Below, in pieces: positions 50,039 to 58,606 of a DNA stretch of 64,000 nucleotides (position 1 is its first letter; every line of letters begins with the position of its first letter). The notes beneath the pieces are model-generated. The model searched no databases. It was not told where the DNA came from and saw only the letters and a program-made list of their open reading frames with translations. Source of the stretch: Rhodospirillales bacterium (GTDB taxonomy: Bacteria > Pseudomonadota > Alphaproteobacteria > ATCC43930 > CGMCC-115725). The stretch is taken from assembly GCA_947473305.1 (NCBI GenBank), contig CANJCB010000001.1, forward strand, positions 62,001 through 126,000. The letters run 5' to 3'. Position numbers and translations under genes: made by a program.

Positions 50039-51406
50039 ATGATCGAGCGCGCCAATTCCGCCGCCAAGCGCGACGCCGCGGTCCAGCTCCACCCCTATTC
50101 CTCGCTTCGCAAGATCGAGACGGACGGCGCCCTCGTCATCACCGAAGGCAGGGGGATCTATATCCGCGACGAGCACGGCAAGGAATATATCGAAGGCCTC
50201 GCCGGCCTCTGGTGCACTTCCCTCGGTTTCGGCGAGGAACGGCTGGTGCAGGCCGCCGCCGACCAGATGCGGCGGCTGCCCTTCTATCATCTCTTCGCCG
50301 GCAAGACCCATGACGTGGCCATCGACCTCGCCGAGCGGCTTCTGGCCTTGATGCCCGTCAAGATGTCGAAGGTCTTCTTCAACAATTCGGGCTCGGAGGC
50401 CAACGACACGGCGATCAAGCTCGTCTGGTACTACCAGAACGCCAAGGGCCGCCCGCGCAAGAAGAAGATCATCAGCCGGATGAAGGGCTATCACGGCGTC
50501 ACCATCGCGACCGCGAGCCTCACGGGCCTTCCCAACAACCACCGCGACTTCGACCTGCCGATCGCCAATATCCGCCATGCGGACTGCCCCCATCACTACC
50601 GCTTCGCCAAGCCCGGCGAGAGCGAGGAGGACTTTGCGACGCGGCTGGCCGAAAGCCTCGATGCGATGATCCAGCGCGAGGACCCGGAAACCGTGGCGGC
50701 CTTCATCGCCGAGCCCGTCATGGGTGCCGGCGGCGTGATCGTCCCGCCCAGGACCTATTTCGAGAAGATCCAGGCTGTCCTGAAGAAACACGACGTGCTG
50801 CTGATCGCCGACGAGGTGATTTGCGGCTTCGGGCGGACCGGCAATATGTTCGGGACCGAGACTTATGGATTGAAGCCCGACATCATTACCGTGGCCAAGG
50901 CGCTTTCCTCGGCCTATCTGCCGATCTCGGCCACGGTCATTTCGGAAGACATCTATCAAGCTTGCCTCCAGGAGAGCGACAAGATCGGCGTCTTCGCCCA
51001 TGGCTATACCTATTCCGGCCATCCGGTGAGTGCCGCCGTGGCGCTGGAAACCCTCAAGATCTACGAGGAGCGCGACATCCTGGGCCATGTGCGCAAGGTG
51101 GCGCCGCGCTTCCAGGAGAAGCTCCGCAGCTTCGCTTCCCATCCCATGGTCGGAGAAGTGCGTGGCGTCGGGCTCATCGGCGGGATCGAACTGGTTTCCG
51201 ACAAAGCGACCAAGGTTCCCTTCCCGGCGTCCTCCGGCATCGGCATGAAGCTCAGCGAGCATGCGCTGAAGCACGGGCTTATCGTGCGGCCCCTGGCGGA
51301 TACCATCGGCCTCTGCCCGCCGCTCATCATCACCGAGGCGGAGATCGACGAGATGTTCGCGCGCCTCTCCCGCTCCCTGGAGGACACTGTCGCTGGGATG
51401 CGGTAA
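50039..51406 (+). CDS. Class III (omega-amino acid) aminotransferase
   Basis: PLP enzyme of 455 aa. The PLP lysine is in DIITVAKALSSAYLPISA, preceded by the class III pattern LLIADEVICGFGRTG; FFNNSGSEANDTAIKLVWYY and SRMKGYHGVTIATASLTG bind the cofactor phosphate. The group transfers amino groups from putrescine, beta-alanine, taurine or other omega-amines to pyruvate or 2-oxoglutarate; which one is not decidable. GGAAGGTAG precedes ATG 50039. It is followed by hemA (85-bp gap). Confidence 0.94.
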   Translation: MIERANSAAKRDAAVQLHPYSSLRKIETDGALVITEGRGIYIRDEHGKEYIEGLAGLWCTSLGFGEERLVQAAADQMRRLPFYHLFAGKTHDVAIDLAERLLALMPVKMSKVFFNNSGSEANDTAIKLVWYYQNAKGRPRKKKIISRMKGYHGVTIATASLTGLPNNHRDFDLPIANIRHADCPHHYRFAKPGESEEDFATRLAESLDAMIQREDPETVAAFIAEPVMGAGGVIVPPRTYFEKIQAVLKKHDVLLIADEVICGFGRTGNMFGTETYGLKPDIITVAKALSSAYLPISATVISEDIYQACLQESDKIGVFAHGYTYSGHPVSAAVALETLKIYEERDILGHVRKVAPRFQEKLRSFASHPMVGEVRGVGLIGGIELVSDKATKVPFPASSGIGMKLSEHALKHGLIVRPLADTIGLCPPLIITEAEIDEMFARLSRSLEDTVAGMR

Positions 51407-51491
51407 AGCGCGGCAGAATGCCTCATCTCGTTTCCCTGCGAGGCCATTCGGCGATATAGTGCCTTTTTTGTAAGCGAAGCGCTCGGGGCCA

Positions 51492-52697
51492 ATGAACTAC
51501 GAGACCTTCTTCAAGCAGCGACTTGACGCTCTCCGGGCCGAGGGACGCTATCGCATTTTCGCCGACCTGGAACGCCGCGCGGGCCGTTTCCCGCAGGCTT
51601 TCGACCATCGCATCGGCGAGGAAGTCACCGTCTGGTGTTCCAACGACTATCTCGGCATGGGGCAGCACCCCTCGGTGCTGGAGGCGATGCACGAGGCGGT
51701 GTCCAATACCGGCGCCGGCGCCGGCGGCACCCGCAACATCTCGGGCACCACCCACTACCATGTGATGCTGGAGCGCGAGCTGGCCGATCTTCACGGCACG
51801 GATATGGCGCTGCTCTTCACCTCGGGCTATGTGGCCAACGATGCGGCCTTGGCGACGCTTGCGGGCAGCGTGCCGGATTGCGTCGTCTTTTCCGACGCCT
51901 TGAACCATGCCTCGATGATCGAGGGTATCCGGCACAGCCGCGCCGAGAAGGTCATCTTCAAGCACAACGACCCCGAGGATCTCGACCGGCTGCTCAGCCG
52001 CTACGACCGCGACCGGGCCAAGCTCGTCGCCTTCGAGTCCGTCTATTCGATGGATGGCGACATTTCTCCGATCAACGAGATCTGCGACGTGGCCGAACGC
52101 CATAACGCCATGACCTATCTCGACGAGGTTCATGCGGTCGGCTTGTACGGCGCGCGCGGGGCCGGCGTCGCCGAGCGCGACGGGGCGATGCATCGGATCA
52201 CGCTCATCCAGGGCACCCTTGCCAAAGGGTTCGGGATCATGGGCGGCTATGTGGCCGGCTCCACGGCGGTCTGCGATTTCCTGCGGAGCTATGCCGCCGG
52301 CTTCATCTTCACAACCTCCCTGCCCCCGGTCCTCGCGGCCGGTGCGCTGGCCAGCGTCCGTCACTTGAAGGCGAGCAGCACCGAGCGCGTCCGGCATCAG
52401 GAACGGGCCGAGACCTTGAAACAGCGCCTGCGCGACGCCAATCTTCCTGTCATGCCCTCCGTCAGCCATATCGTCCCGGTTTTCGTCGGTGACGCCCGTC
52501 TCTGCCAGCAGGCTTCGGACGAGCTTCTGGAACGGCATCGCATCTATGTGCAGCCGATCAACTATCCGACCGTTCCGCGTGGCGCCGAACGTTTGCGGCT
52601 GACCCCGACGCCGCTCCATAGCGACGCCGACATGGACCATCTGGTTGCCGCGCTTTGCGACATCTGGAGCCGCCTCGACATTCGCCGGGCCGCCTAA
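51492..52697 (+). CDS. hemA: 5-aminolevulinate synthase (C4/Shemin pathway)
   Basis: PLP enzyme of 401 aa that condenses glycine and succinyl-CoA to 5-aminolevulinate, the first step of tetrapyrrole synthesis in alphaproteobacteria. Seen are [37 protein letters not shown] (in parts), [27 protein letters not shown] and the PLP lysine in [13 protein letters not shown]. The glycine-specific THYH segment distinguishes ALAS from related oxoamine synthases. A TATAGT (51455-51460) upstream could be its -10 box. The PadR-like gene starts 4 bp after its stop. Confidence 0.97.
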   Translation: MNYETFFKQRLDALRAEGRYRIFADLERRAGRFPQAFDHRIGEEVTVWCSNDYLGMGQHPSVLEAMHEAVSNTGAGAGGTRNISGTTHYHVMLERELADLHGTDMALLFTSGYVANDAALATLAGSVPDCVVFSDALNHASMIEGIRHSRAEKVIFKHNDPEDLDRLLSRYDRDRAKLVAFESVYSMDGDISPINEICDVAERHNAMTYLDEVHAVGLYGARGAGVAERDGAMHRITLIQGTLAKGFGIMGGYVAGSTAVCDFLRSYAAGFIFTTSLPPVLAAGALASVRHLKASSTERVRHQERAETLKQRLRDANLPVMPSVSHIVPVFVGDARLCQQASDELLERHRIYVQPINYPTVPRGAERLRLTPTPLHSDADMDHLVAALCDIWSRLDIRRAA

Positions 52698-52700
52698 GCC

Positions 52701-53228
52701 ATGTTCCGCGACAATTCCCTCATCCCCGCCGAATCGCTTCGCCTGGCCGCCTTGGGCTTTCTGGCGGAGAAGGACCGGCACTACGGGGATCTCGCGGCCG
52801 AGGTGAGGCATTTCACCAGCCGCGTGGTGGGGCCGTCGCTCGAACTCATGGGAACGTCGCTTGAGCTTCTCCGCTACGAAGGCCTTGTCGCAGCCGTCGA
52901 TGGCGAGGGCATGGCCGACAATGCGACCCTGCATCTGACCGATTCAGGGAAAGAAGCGCTCGTAACCTTGCTCCAAGCATCGCTACGGGCCGCGGTGGGC
53001 GATCTCAATCGCCTCAACCTCATGCTGAAGCTGCGGTTCCTGCATGTCCTGCCGGAAGCGGAGCAGAGAGAACAGCTCGATCATGTGGTCGGGCTCTGCG
53101 AGAACGAGCTTGCCCGTCTCGAAGACCTCCGCGACCACGAGGGCGAAAGCCCCGCGCTCTTCCGCGAATGGCTCGACGCGGATATCGCCCATCTGAAGAC
53201 CCGTCTGGCCGGTCTCCCCCAGGGCTGA
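52701..53228 (+). CDS. PadR-like winged-helix regulator (putative)
   Basis: Protein of 175 aa. The N-terminal half looks like a winged helix: SLRLAALGFLAEKDRHYGDLAAEVRHF, a recognition-helix region around SLELMGTSLELLRYEGLV, then the wing-like TLHLTDSGKEALVTLL. The C-terminal half is helical and probably mediates dimerisation (LEDLRDHEGESPALFREWLDADIAHLKTRL). This fits PadR or MarR-type regulators. It begins 4 bp after hemA and is probably co-transcribed, so it may sense haem status or be a passenger. Ligand and targets unknown. Confidence 0.7.
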   Translation: MFRDNSLIPAESLRLAALGFLAEKDRHYGDLAAEVRHFTSRVVGPSLELMGTSLELLRYEGLVAAVDGEGMADNATLHLTDSGKEALVTLLQASLRAAVGDLNRLNLMLKLRFLHVLPEAEQREQLDHVVGLCENELARLEDLRDHEGESPALFREWLDADIAHLKTRLAGLPQG

Positions 53229-53231
53229 TCT

Positions 53232-54674
53232 TCAGCCTTCTCTTGCTTCTGCCAGCACGTCGTCCACCATCGCATGGAATTTCTCCCAGGGCGCTTCGCG
53301 ATAGCCGTGATGCCGCACGACGAAATGCGCGCCGAGATAGGCCCTCTCGTACTGAAGGTGCCGACCGGCGAAATCGGAACTCGTGATATCCCAGGCCAGG
53401 CGGAAGAGATCCATACGGGAGAGCGCATCGAGCTGCGGCGAATGCCAATAGGTCTCGAAGGTTTCCTTCATCTCGGGATCTTCGAGGATGGAGCGGTCCG
53501 CCGGCATCTGGAACGCCCCGCCGCCACAGAGTTCCCGCACCGTATCGACGATGGGCGAGTAGTTCTCATACATCCAGTTGATCGCCGCATAGACCCCGCG
53601 CCGGCTGCATCCCATGAAGCCGTTAGGCCAATTCTCCGCCGCCTCGACCTGCCCCATGACGACATGGCCGATGGTGGCTTCCAGCGAGGCTAGCCGCCCC
53701 AGAGTTTCCAGCACGGCCGGAATCTTATCGGCTCCCGTCGCCTGGGTGATGCGGCTCGCCAGCCCGACCAGGAAACCGATCTTGACCCAGGTTCGCACAC
53801 AGGACTGATGGTTACTGAAGCTATGGCCCGGCGTCTTGTAATAGATGTCTCGGGAAAGGTTCGTGTCGTTATGGACGAAAACCCGCTCCCAGGGCACCTT
53901 CACCTCGTCACAGAGGACCATGGCGTCGGTCTCTTCGTACCGCCAGGTGAGCGGCCCTTCTATGGCCGAGGGCGTCGTGATCGGCCGCCGCGACCAGAGC
54001 GACAAGCCCGGGGCATTGACCGGGATCGCGCAAGTGATCGCCTCGGCCTCGCTGCCCGGCGCCAGGGGCTGGATATTGCCGATCCACATTTCGTTGGCGA
54101 CAGCCGCCCCGGTCGCCAGCATCTTCATACCGCTGATGACGACGCCGCCATCGGTCTCGCGCACCACGCGGAGGCTCGGAACCGGCCGGTTCTGCTGGAT
54201 ATAAAGCGCCGGGTTCCGCATCCCCTGGGGCGGCAGTACCGCATAGGTCGCGTAGAGATCGTTCTTCCGGAGATAGTCGTAATAACCCTGGATATTCGCG
54301 CCGAAGCCCGCCCGGTTCGCATCGAACATCTCCGGCATGGAGGTCATGCCCGTGACGAAGCTCGCCACATGGTCGGGCGAGCGACCGAACATCCCGAGCG
54401 TCGCCTCGGCGAAACGCCGATGCCCATTCATGCGAAACCGGAGGTCTTCCCGGGATTTGGGCTTCAGGTAATAGAAGCCGTAGCGTTCGCCCTCTTCCTC
54501 GAAGGAAAGATCGGCATTGGCGGGATCGGCCTTCAGATCGAAGAGCTTGGCCAAGGCCTGGGCCGCGCCCCGGAAGGCCGGATGCTCGATGACATTCTCG
54601 ACCCGCTCCCGCCCGATATAGACGGCACGACCATCGCGCAGCGATTCAAGATGTTCAGCGCCTGTCCGCAACAT
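53232..54674 (-). CDS. HpaB-family FADH2-dependent monooxygenase / 4-hydroxyphenylacetate 3-hydroxylase-like
   Basis: Protein of 480 aa with the acyl-CoA-dehydrogenase-like fold of the HpaB group: RTGAEHLESLRDGRAVYIGRERV near the N-terminus, then VVISGMKMLATGAAVANEMWIG and DRSILEDPEMKETFETYW near the end. Members hydroxylate phenols using FADH2 from a separate reductase (HpaC), or act as 4-hydroxybutyryl-CoA dehydratases. No HpaC and no iron-sulfur cysteines of the dehydratase are apparent, so a monooxygenase is favoured. It is the last gene of the operon with the ABC importer and SDR. AAGGGC precedes the ATG. Confidence 0.9.
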   Translation of the reverse strand: MLRTGAEHLESLRDGRAVYIGRERVENVIEHPAFRGAAQALAKLFDLKADPANADLSFEEEGERYGFYYLKPKSREDLRFRMNGHRRFAEATLGMFGRSPDHVASFVTGMTSMPEMFDANRAGFGANIQGYYDYLRKNDLYATYAVLPPQGMRNPALYIQQNRPVPSLRVVRETDGGVVISGMKMLATGAAVANEMWIGNIQPLAPGSEAEAITCAIPVNAPGLSLWSRRPITTPSAIEGPLTWRYEETDAMVLCDEVKVPWERVFVHNDTNLSRDIYYKTPGHSFSNHQSCVRTWVKIGFLVGLASRITQATGADKIPAVLETLGRLASLEATIGHVVMGQVEAAENWPNGFMGCSRRGVYAAINWMYENYSPIVDTVRELCGGGAFQMPADRSILEDPEMKETFETYWHSPQLDALSRMDLFRLAWDITSSDFAGRHLQYERAYLGAHFVVRHHGYREAPWEKFHAMVDDVLAEAREG

Positions 54675-54686
54675 GAAAAAAGCCCT

Positions 54687-55439
54687 TTAATAGAGGTGCT
54701 GGCCACCGGTGATGAAGATCTCGGTGCCGGTCACATAGGCGGCCTGCTCGCCGCAGAGATAGAAAATCGTCGAGGCGACATCCGTCGTCGTTCCCAGACG
54801 CTGGAGCGGAATACGCGGGATCAGCACGTCGTATTCCGGCGTCAGCATGGCGGTCTCGATCTCGCCGGGAGCCACCGCATTGACCCGGACGCCCAATTGC
54901 CCGAACTCCACAGCCATCTCGCGGGTCAGCGCCGAGAGCGCCGCCTTGGAGGTCGAATAGGCCGAGCCTGCGAAGGGATGGACGGAATGACCCGCGATGG
55001 AGGTCACATTGACGATGGCCCCCTTCCCCTTCGCCAGAGCCATCGCGAAGCCACGGGCCAGCACCAGGGGAGCGAAGAAGTTGAGCTGGAAGACATCGTG
55101 CCAGCCGGCGATTGGCCCGTTGAGGCAACCAAGCCGCTCCTTGAAGGGCGTCTTCGGCGAAACGCCGGCGTTATTGACCAGCGCATGGAGCGGCGCACCG
55201 GCGAGAAATTCGTTCGCCTCGGCGACGAAGCGATCCCGGCTCACGGGATCCGCCAGATGGACCGCGAAGTGCCGCGTCCAATTGGGATCCCGCTCGCAGG
55301 TATCGGGAACCTCCTCGCGAGAAGCGGAAAGAATGCGCCAACCCCGCGCGCTGAAGTAGCGGACGGTCGCATGGCCGATGCCCCGGCTCGCGCCGGTCAG
55401 CAATACGATCTTCGGTGTATCGGTGGAAACCTCGGTCAT
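54687..55439 (-). CDS. Short-chain dehydrogenase/reductase (classical SDR)
   Basis: NAD(P)-dependent oxidoreductase of 250 aa. The nucleotide loop is TGASRGIGHATVRYF, followed by NNAG, the catalytic Ser in NVTSIAGHS and YSTSKAALS with Tyr-x3-Lys. The C-terminus FYLCGEQAAYVTGTEIFITGGQHLY is canonical. It is separated by 12 bp from the HpaB-like gene and by 47 bp from the ATPase gene, so it belongs to the importer-catabolic operon. It likely oxidises or reduces an alcohol/ketone intermediate; substrate unknown. Confidence 0.94.
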   Translation of the reverse strand: MTEVSTDTPKIVLLTGASRGIGHATVRYFSARGWRILSASREEVPDTCERDPNWTRHFAVHLADPVSRDRFVAEANEFLAGAPLHALVNNAGVSPKTPFKERLGCLNGPIAGWHDVFQLNFFAPLVLARGFAMALAKGKGAIVNVTSIAGHSVHPFAGSAYSTSKAALSALTREMAVEFGQLGVRVNAVAPGEIETAMLTPEYDVLIPRIPLQRLGTTTDVASTIFYLCGEQAAYVTGTEIFITGGQHLY

Positions 55440-55486
55440 GGCCCCGAGATTACGGCACCCCGACGCGACCTGCCAGCCCGTTCGCC

Positions 55487-56227
55487 CTAATGTGCGCGGA
55501 GGATCTTTGCGACGAAATCCTTCGCCCGCTCCGTCTTCGGCGCATCGAATATCTGAGCCGGCGAGCCGATCTCGACGATGGCCCCTGCACTCATCAGGGC
55601 AACGCGGGAGGAAACCTCACGTACGAAGCCCATCTCATGGGAGACCACCAGCATAGTCATCCCCTCGCCCACCAGGAGTCGGATGATGTCGAGCACCTCC
55701 TGCACCAGCTCCGGGTCGAGAGCGGAAGTCACCTCATCAAGCAAGAGGATCTCGGGACGCAACGCGAGAGCGCGAGCGATCGCCACCCGTTGCTGCTGGC
55801 CGCCGGAAAGTTCGGAGGGATAGGCCCGCAGCTTGTCGCCGAGCCCGACTTTGGCGAGCAGCGCTTCGGCTTCGGCCTCCACTTCGCGGCGGTCGCGTTT
55901 CTTGATCTTGACCGGGGCAATCGTGACATTGCGCAGCACGTCCATGTTCCGGAAAAGATTGAACTGCTGGAACACGATGGCGCAGCGATCCCTGAGCGCG
56001 CGGAGCGAGCGCTGATCGCTGTAATCGACCGGCGTCCCATCCAGCACGACGGTCCCTTTCCGCGGCGGCAGCAGCCCCACCAGCACCCGCAGCAGCGTGC
56101 TCTTGCCGGAACCCGAAGGCCCGATGAGGCTGACGACCTCGCCCTTCTCGACCGAAAGCGATACCCCGCTCAGCACGGGTTGGCTTTTATAGGCGGCGTC
56201 GAGGTTAGTGATTTCCAGATGGGGCAA
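55487..56227 (-). CDS. Amino-acid-type ABC transporter ATP-binding protein (GlnQ/HisP-like)
   Basis: ATPase of 246 aa. Walker A is GPSGSGKST, the signature LSGGQQQRVAIARAL and Walker B ILLLDEVTSALDPE; the switch His is in VVSHEMGF. It powers import of a polar amino acid or similar solute through the two adjacent permeases. The start codon is TTG at 56227 with GGAGG six bases upstream, and the gene overlaps the permease end by 23 bp, suggesting coupled translation. Confidence 0.95.
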   Translation of the reverse strand: MPHLEITNLDAAYKSQPVLSGVSLSVEKGEVVSLIGPSGSGKSTLLRVLVGLLPPRKGTVVLDGTPVDYSDQRSLRALRDRCAIVFQQFNLFRNMDVLRNVTIAPVKIKKRDRREVEAEAEALLAKVGLGDKLRAYPSELSGGQQQRVAIARALALRPEILLLDEVTSALDPELVQEVLDIIRLLVGEGMTMLVVSHEMGFVREVSSRVALMSAGAIVEIGSPAQIFDAPKTERAKDFVAKILRAH

Positions 56228-56894
56228 GCCGATCCTCCAGCCAGGCGCCGAAGCGGGCCAAGGGGTAAGAGAGCGCGAAATAGAGCACCAGTATCGAACC
56301 GTAGGAGAGCACCGCCGTGAACCCCCGCGAGGTCAGGACCTTGCCAGCATAGGTGAGTTCCAGGGTCCCGAGTTGGGACGCGAAGGCGGTGTCCTTCACG
56401 AAAAGCAGGAAGAAGCTGAAGGCCGGCGGCAGGATGATCTTCCAGGCCTGCGGCAGGATAATCGTCAGCATGGTGCGCAGATAGCCGAAGTTCATCGTCG
56501 CCGCGGAATCCCACTGGTTGGGATGAACGCCCTCGATCCCGGCCCTAATGATCTCCGCCATGAAGGCGGTCGCAACAAAGGTGAGCGCCACCAGCGCCAC
56601 GAGGAAAAGCGACACATCCATTTTCACGAGATTGGAGGCGAAGAACGCCAGCAGCAAGACCACGAGCGGCGGCACGCGGCGGAAGAACTCGACGAAGCCC
56701 CAGGCCAACGCGCGCGGAACCAGGAAGAGCGCCCCCTTGGTCTTGCGCAAAAGCACAAGAAGCAGCCCGAAGAAGGAGCCCGCCAGGCAGCCGCCGAGCG
56801 ACAACAGCAGGGTCGCCCCCATCGCCTGAAGCAGGAAGATCCCATTGTAATAGGTGAAAAATCGCGGCGCTTCGTCCGCGAGCCTCGCCCACAT
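56205..56894 (-). CDS. Amino-acid-type ABC transporter permease (HisM-like), second permease
   Basis: Inner-membrane protein of 229 aa with about five membrane segments. The EAA loop EGVHPNQWDSAATMNFGYLRTMLTIILPQAWKIILPP is the HisM/GlnP signature (seen as parts: AEIIRAGIEGVHPNQWDSA and ILPQAWKIILPP). The ATG at 56894 overlaps the stop of the first permease as TGATG; a TTG start 10 codons upstream is a weaker possibility. It pairs with the adjacent permease as a heterodimer. Confidence 0.93.
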   Translation of the reverse strand: MWARLADEAPRFFTYYNGIFLLQAMGATLLLSLGGCLAGSFFGLLLVLLRKTKGALFLVPRALAWGFVEFFRRVPPLVVLLLAFFASNLVKMDVSLFLVALVALTFVATAFMAEIIRAGIEGVHPNQWDSAATMNFGYLRTMLTIILPQAWKIILPPAFSFFLLFVKDTAFASQLGTLELTYAGKVLTSRGFTAVLSYGSILVLYFALSYPLARFGAWLEDRLAPSGNH

Positions 56895-57568
56895 CAGATG
56901 GAACTCCGGCGTCTGCCGAAACAAAGCAGGCTCACCGCCGCGAGCACCAGGGTGGCAAGGATCGTCATCGCCACATAGAGACAGGCCGTCACGCTCAAAA
57001 GCTCGATGGCGCGAAAGGATTCCGCATTGGCGTTGATCGTGCGGCCCATCAAGTCTTCGACCCCGAAGACCCCCGCTACGGCCGTTCCCAGCACCATCAG
57101 GATGAATTTGTTCGAGATCGGTGGAAAGAGCACCCGCGCGATATGCGGCACGATGATGTAGCGGACGAGTTGAAGACGCGACATCCCCATGACCTCGGCC
57201 GCATCAAGCTCGTTGCGATGGACCGATAGGAAACCGCTTTTCAGGATCAGGGTGAGGTATCCGCCCGCGTTCAGGGTGATCCCGATGATCACCGCCTGGA
57301 GCGAGGAGAACAGGATCCCGAACTCCGGCAGGGCGAAATAGATGAAATAGATCTGCACCAAGCCGGGCGTATTGGTGAAGCAGGCCACATAGGCCCGGGC
57401 AACGCGCCGCGTCCAGACGCCGCCGAAATGCAGCGCCATGGCTCCCAGGAGCCCGATCAGCAGCGCCCCCCAGAAACAGACGAAGGCGATCTCCAGGCTG
57501 ATCAAGGCCCCCGCCAGAAGATCGGGAAGATAGCGGGTGATCTGGCCGAATTGGAAGGTGTATTGCAC
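56894..57568 (-). CDS. Amino-acid-type ABC transporter permease, first permease
   Basis: Inner-membrane protein of 224 aa starting at GTG 57568. It has an N-terminal TM region (LPDLLAGALISLEIAFVCFWGALLIGLLGAMAL) and the EAA-type loop FLSVHRNELDAAEVMGMSRLQLVRYIIVPHI, followed by FPPISNKFILMVLGTA. The permease signature is clear and the length is normal. It lies 61 bp after the binding-protein gene and overlaps the next permease by one base (TGATG). Confidence 0.93.
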   Translation of the reverse strand: MQYTFQFGQITRYLPDLLAGALISLEIAFVCFWGALLIGLLGAMALHFGGVWTRRVARAYVACFTNTPGLVQIYFIYFALPEFGILFSSLQAVIIGITLNAGGYLTLILKSGFLSVHRNELDAAEVMGMSRLQLVRYIIVPHIARVLFPPISNKFILMVLGTAVAGVFGVEDLMGRTINANAESFRAIELLSVTACLYVAMTILATLVLAAVSLLCFGRRRSSI

Positions 57569-57629
57569 CCTAAAGCCTCGCCCGGATCAGAGGCGAATCA
57601 CGGGGGCGGCTAACCCCGTTCTCCATCAC

Positions 57630-58442
57630 TCAGAAATAAGGGTTGGGCTTCACCGCGAAGATGTTGTCGGTCTTGAACCATTCCTTCCACAGCTCATCCA
57701 CATAGCCGGTGGTCTGCAGCTCGAAGATCGCCACATTGAGCCAGTTACGGAGCGTGTCGTTGCTCTTGGCGACGGCCAGTCCATTGTAATAAAGGCGAAC
57801 CGGGGTCTCCAGGACCTTCCACTTCACCTCCTTGTGGACCTCCATGTATTTGACCTCGAGTTCGACCACATTGATAGAGGCATCGGCCCGGCCCTGGGCG
57901 ATGGCGGTGACAAGGCTCGGATGGTCGTCGAGCAGGAGCAGTTTCGCCTTCGGAAGGTTCTTGGCGACGAAATCGGCGGAGGTCGTGCCACGCACTTCGG
58001 CCACCGTGTATTTGGGATCGTTGAGATCCTGCCAAATCTTGAAAGGCTTGCCCTCGACCGTCAGGACCGCATTGGCTTCGGTGGTGACCGGCACGGTAAA
58101 ATCGACCACCTTGGCGCGGGCCGGCGTCCGGGTCATCGCGCCCATCACATAATCGACCTTGCCGCTCGCCACGAAGGGGACGCGGTCGTTAGCGCCGAGC
58201 TTTACGAATTCGACCGAAACATCGAGCATCTCGGCAATCTTTTTCGACAACTGCACGTCGAAGCCGTCGAGCTCGTTCTTGTCGTTGAAGAGCGCCGTGG
58301 GCGGCACGCTGGGATTGACTCCCACGATGATCTTCTTCGATTGCAGGATTTCGTCGAGGGTGCGGGCCTGGGCCGGCAAAGCGACCTGACACAAGGCGCA
58401 GGCCAGGGCCACAATGGTCAAGCGAACGGCGGTGAGTGACAT
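57630..58442 (-). CDS. Amino-acid-type (family 3) ABC substrate-binding protein
   Basis: Periplasmic binding protein of 270 aa with a signal peptide (TIVALACALCQVALPAQA). The mature chain begins with TLDEILQSKKIIVGVNPSVPPTALFNDKNELDGFDVQLSKKIAEML, the family 3 pattern (in parts: IIVGVNPSVPPT, DGFDVQLSKKIA), then KVDYVMGAMTRTPARAKVVDFTVPV. ATG 58442 has CAGGGGG upstream. It leads an operon with two permeases, ATPase, SDR and HpaB-like genes. A palindromic operator candidate lies 60 bp upstream. Confidence 0.94.
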   Translation of the reverse strand: MSLTAVRLTIVALACALCQVALPAQARTLDEILQSKKIIVGVNPSVPPTALFNDKNELDGFDVQLSKKIAEMLDVSVEFVKLGANDRVPFVASGKVDYVMGAMTRTPARAKVVDFTVPVTTEANAVLTVEGKPFKIWQDLNDPKYTVAEVRGTTSADFVAKNLPKAKLLLLDDHPSLVTAIAQGRADASINVVELEVKYMEVHKEVKWKVLETPVRLYYNGLAVAKSNDTLRNWLNVAIFELQTTGYVDELWKEWFKTDNIFAVKPNPYF

Positions 58443-58500
58443 GGTAACCCCCTGATGTTCGGATTTAACGATGATCGGATGCGCAACCCCCGGCGCAACA

Positions 58501-58525
58501 AAGTTGTTTTGCAGATAAACAACTT
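58501..58525. promoter_or_regulatory. Palindromic operator candidate in the divergent promoter
   Basis: AAGTTGTTT (58501-58509) and AAACAACTT (58517-58525) form a perfect 9-bp inverted repeat with a 7-nt centre, in the 164-bp gap between the importer operon and the cyclase gene. Flanking AACA and GTT extend the symmetry imperfectly. The spacing and symmetry are like sites for GntR-type or similar dimeric regulators. No regulator gene is adjacent. Confidence 0.6.
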
Positions 58526-58606
58526 GTTCGTATTTAGTGTAGGCGTGCGTCGGAAGCGGTGTCAACGTCACTCCCCGCAAGCACGGCGAGTTGAACGGAG
58601 GTGCCC

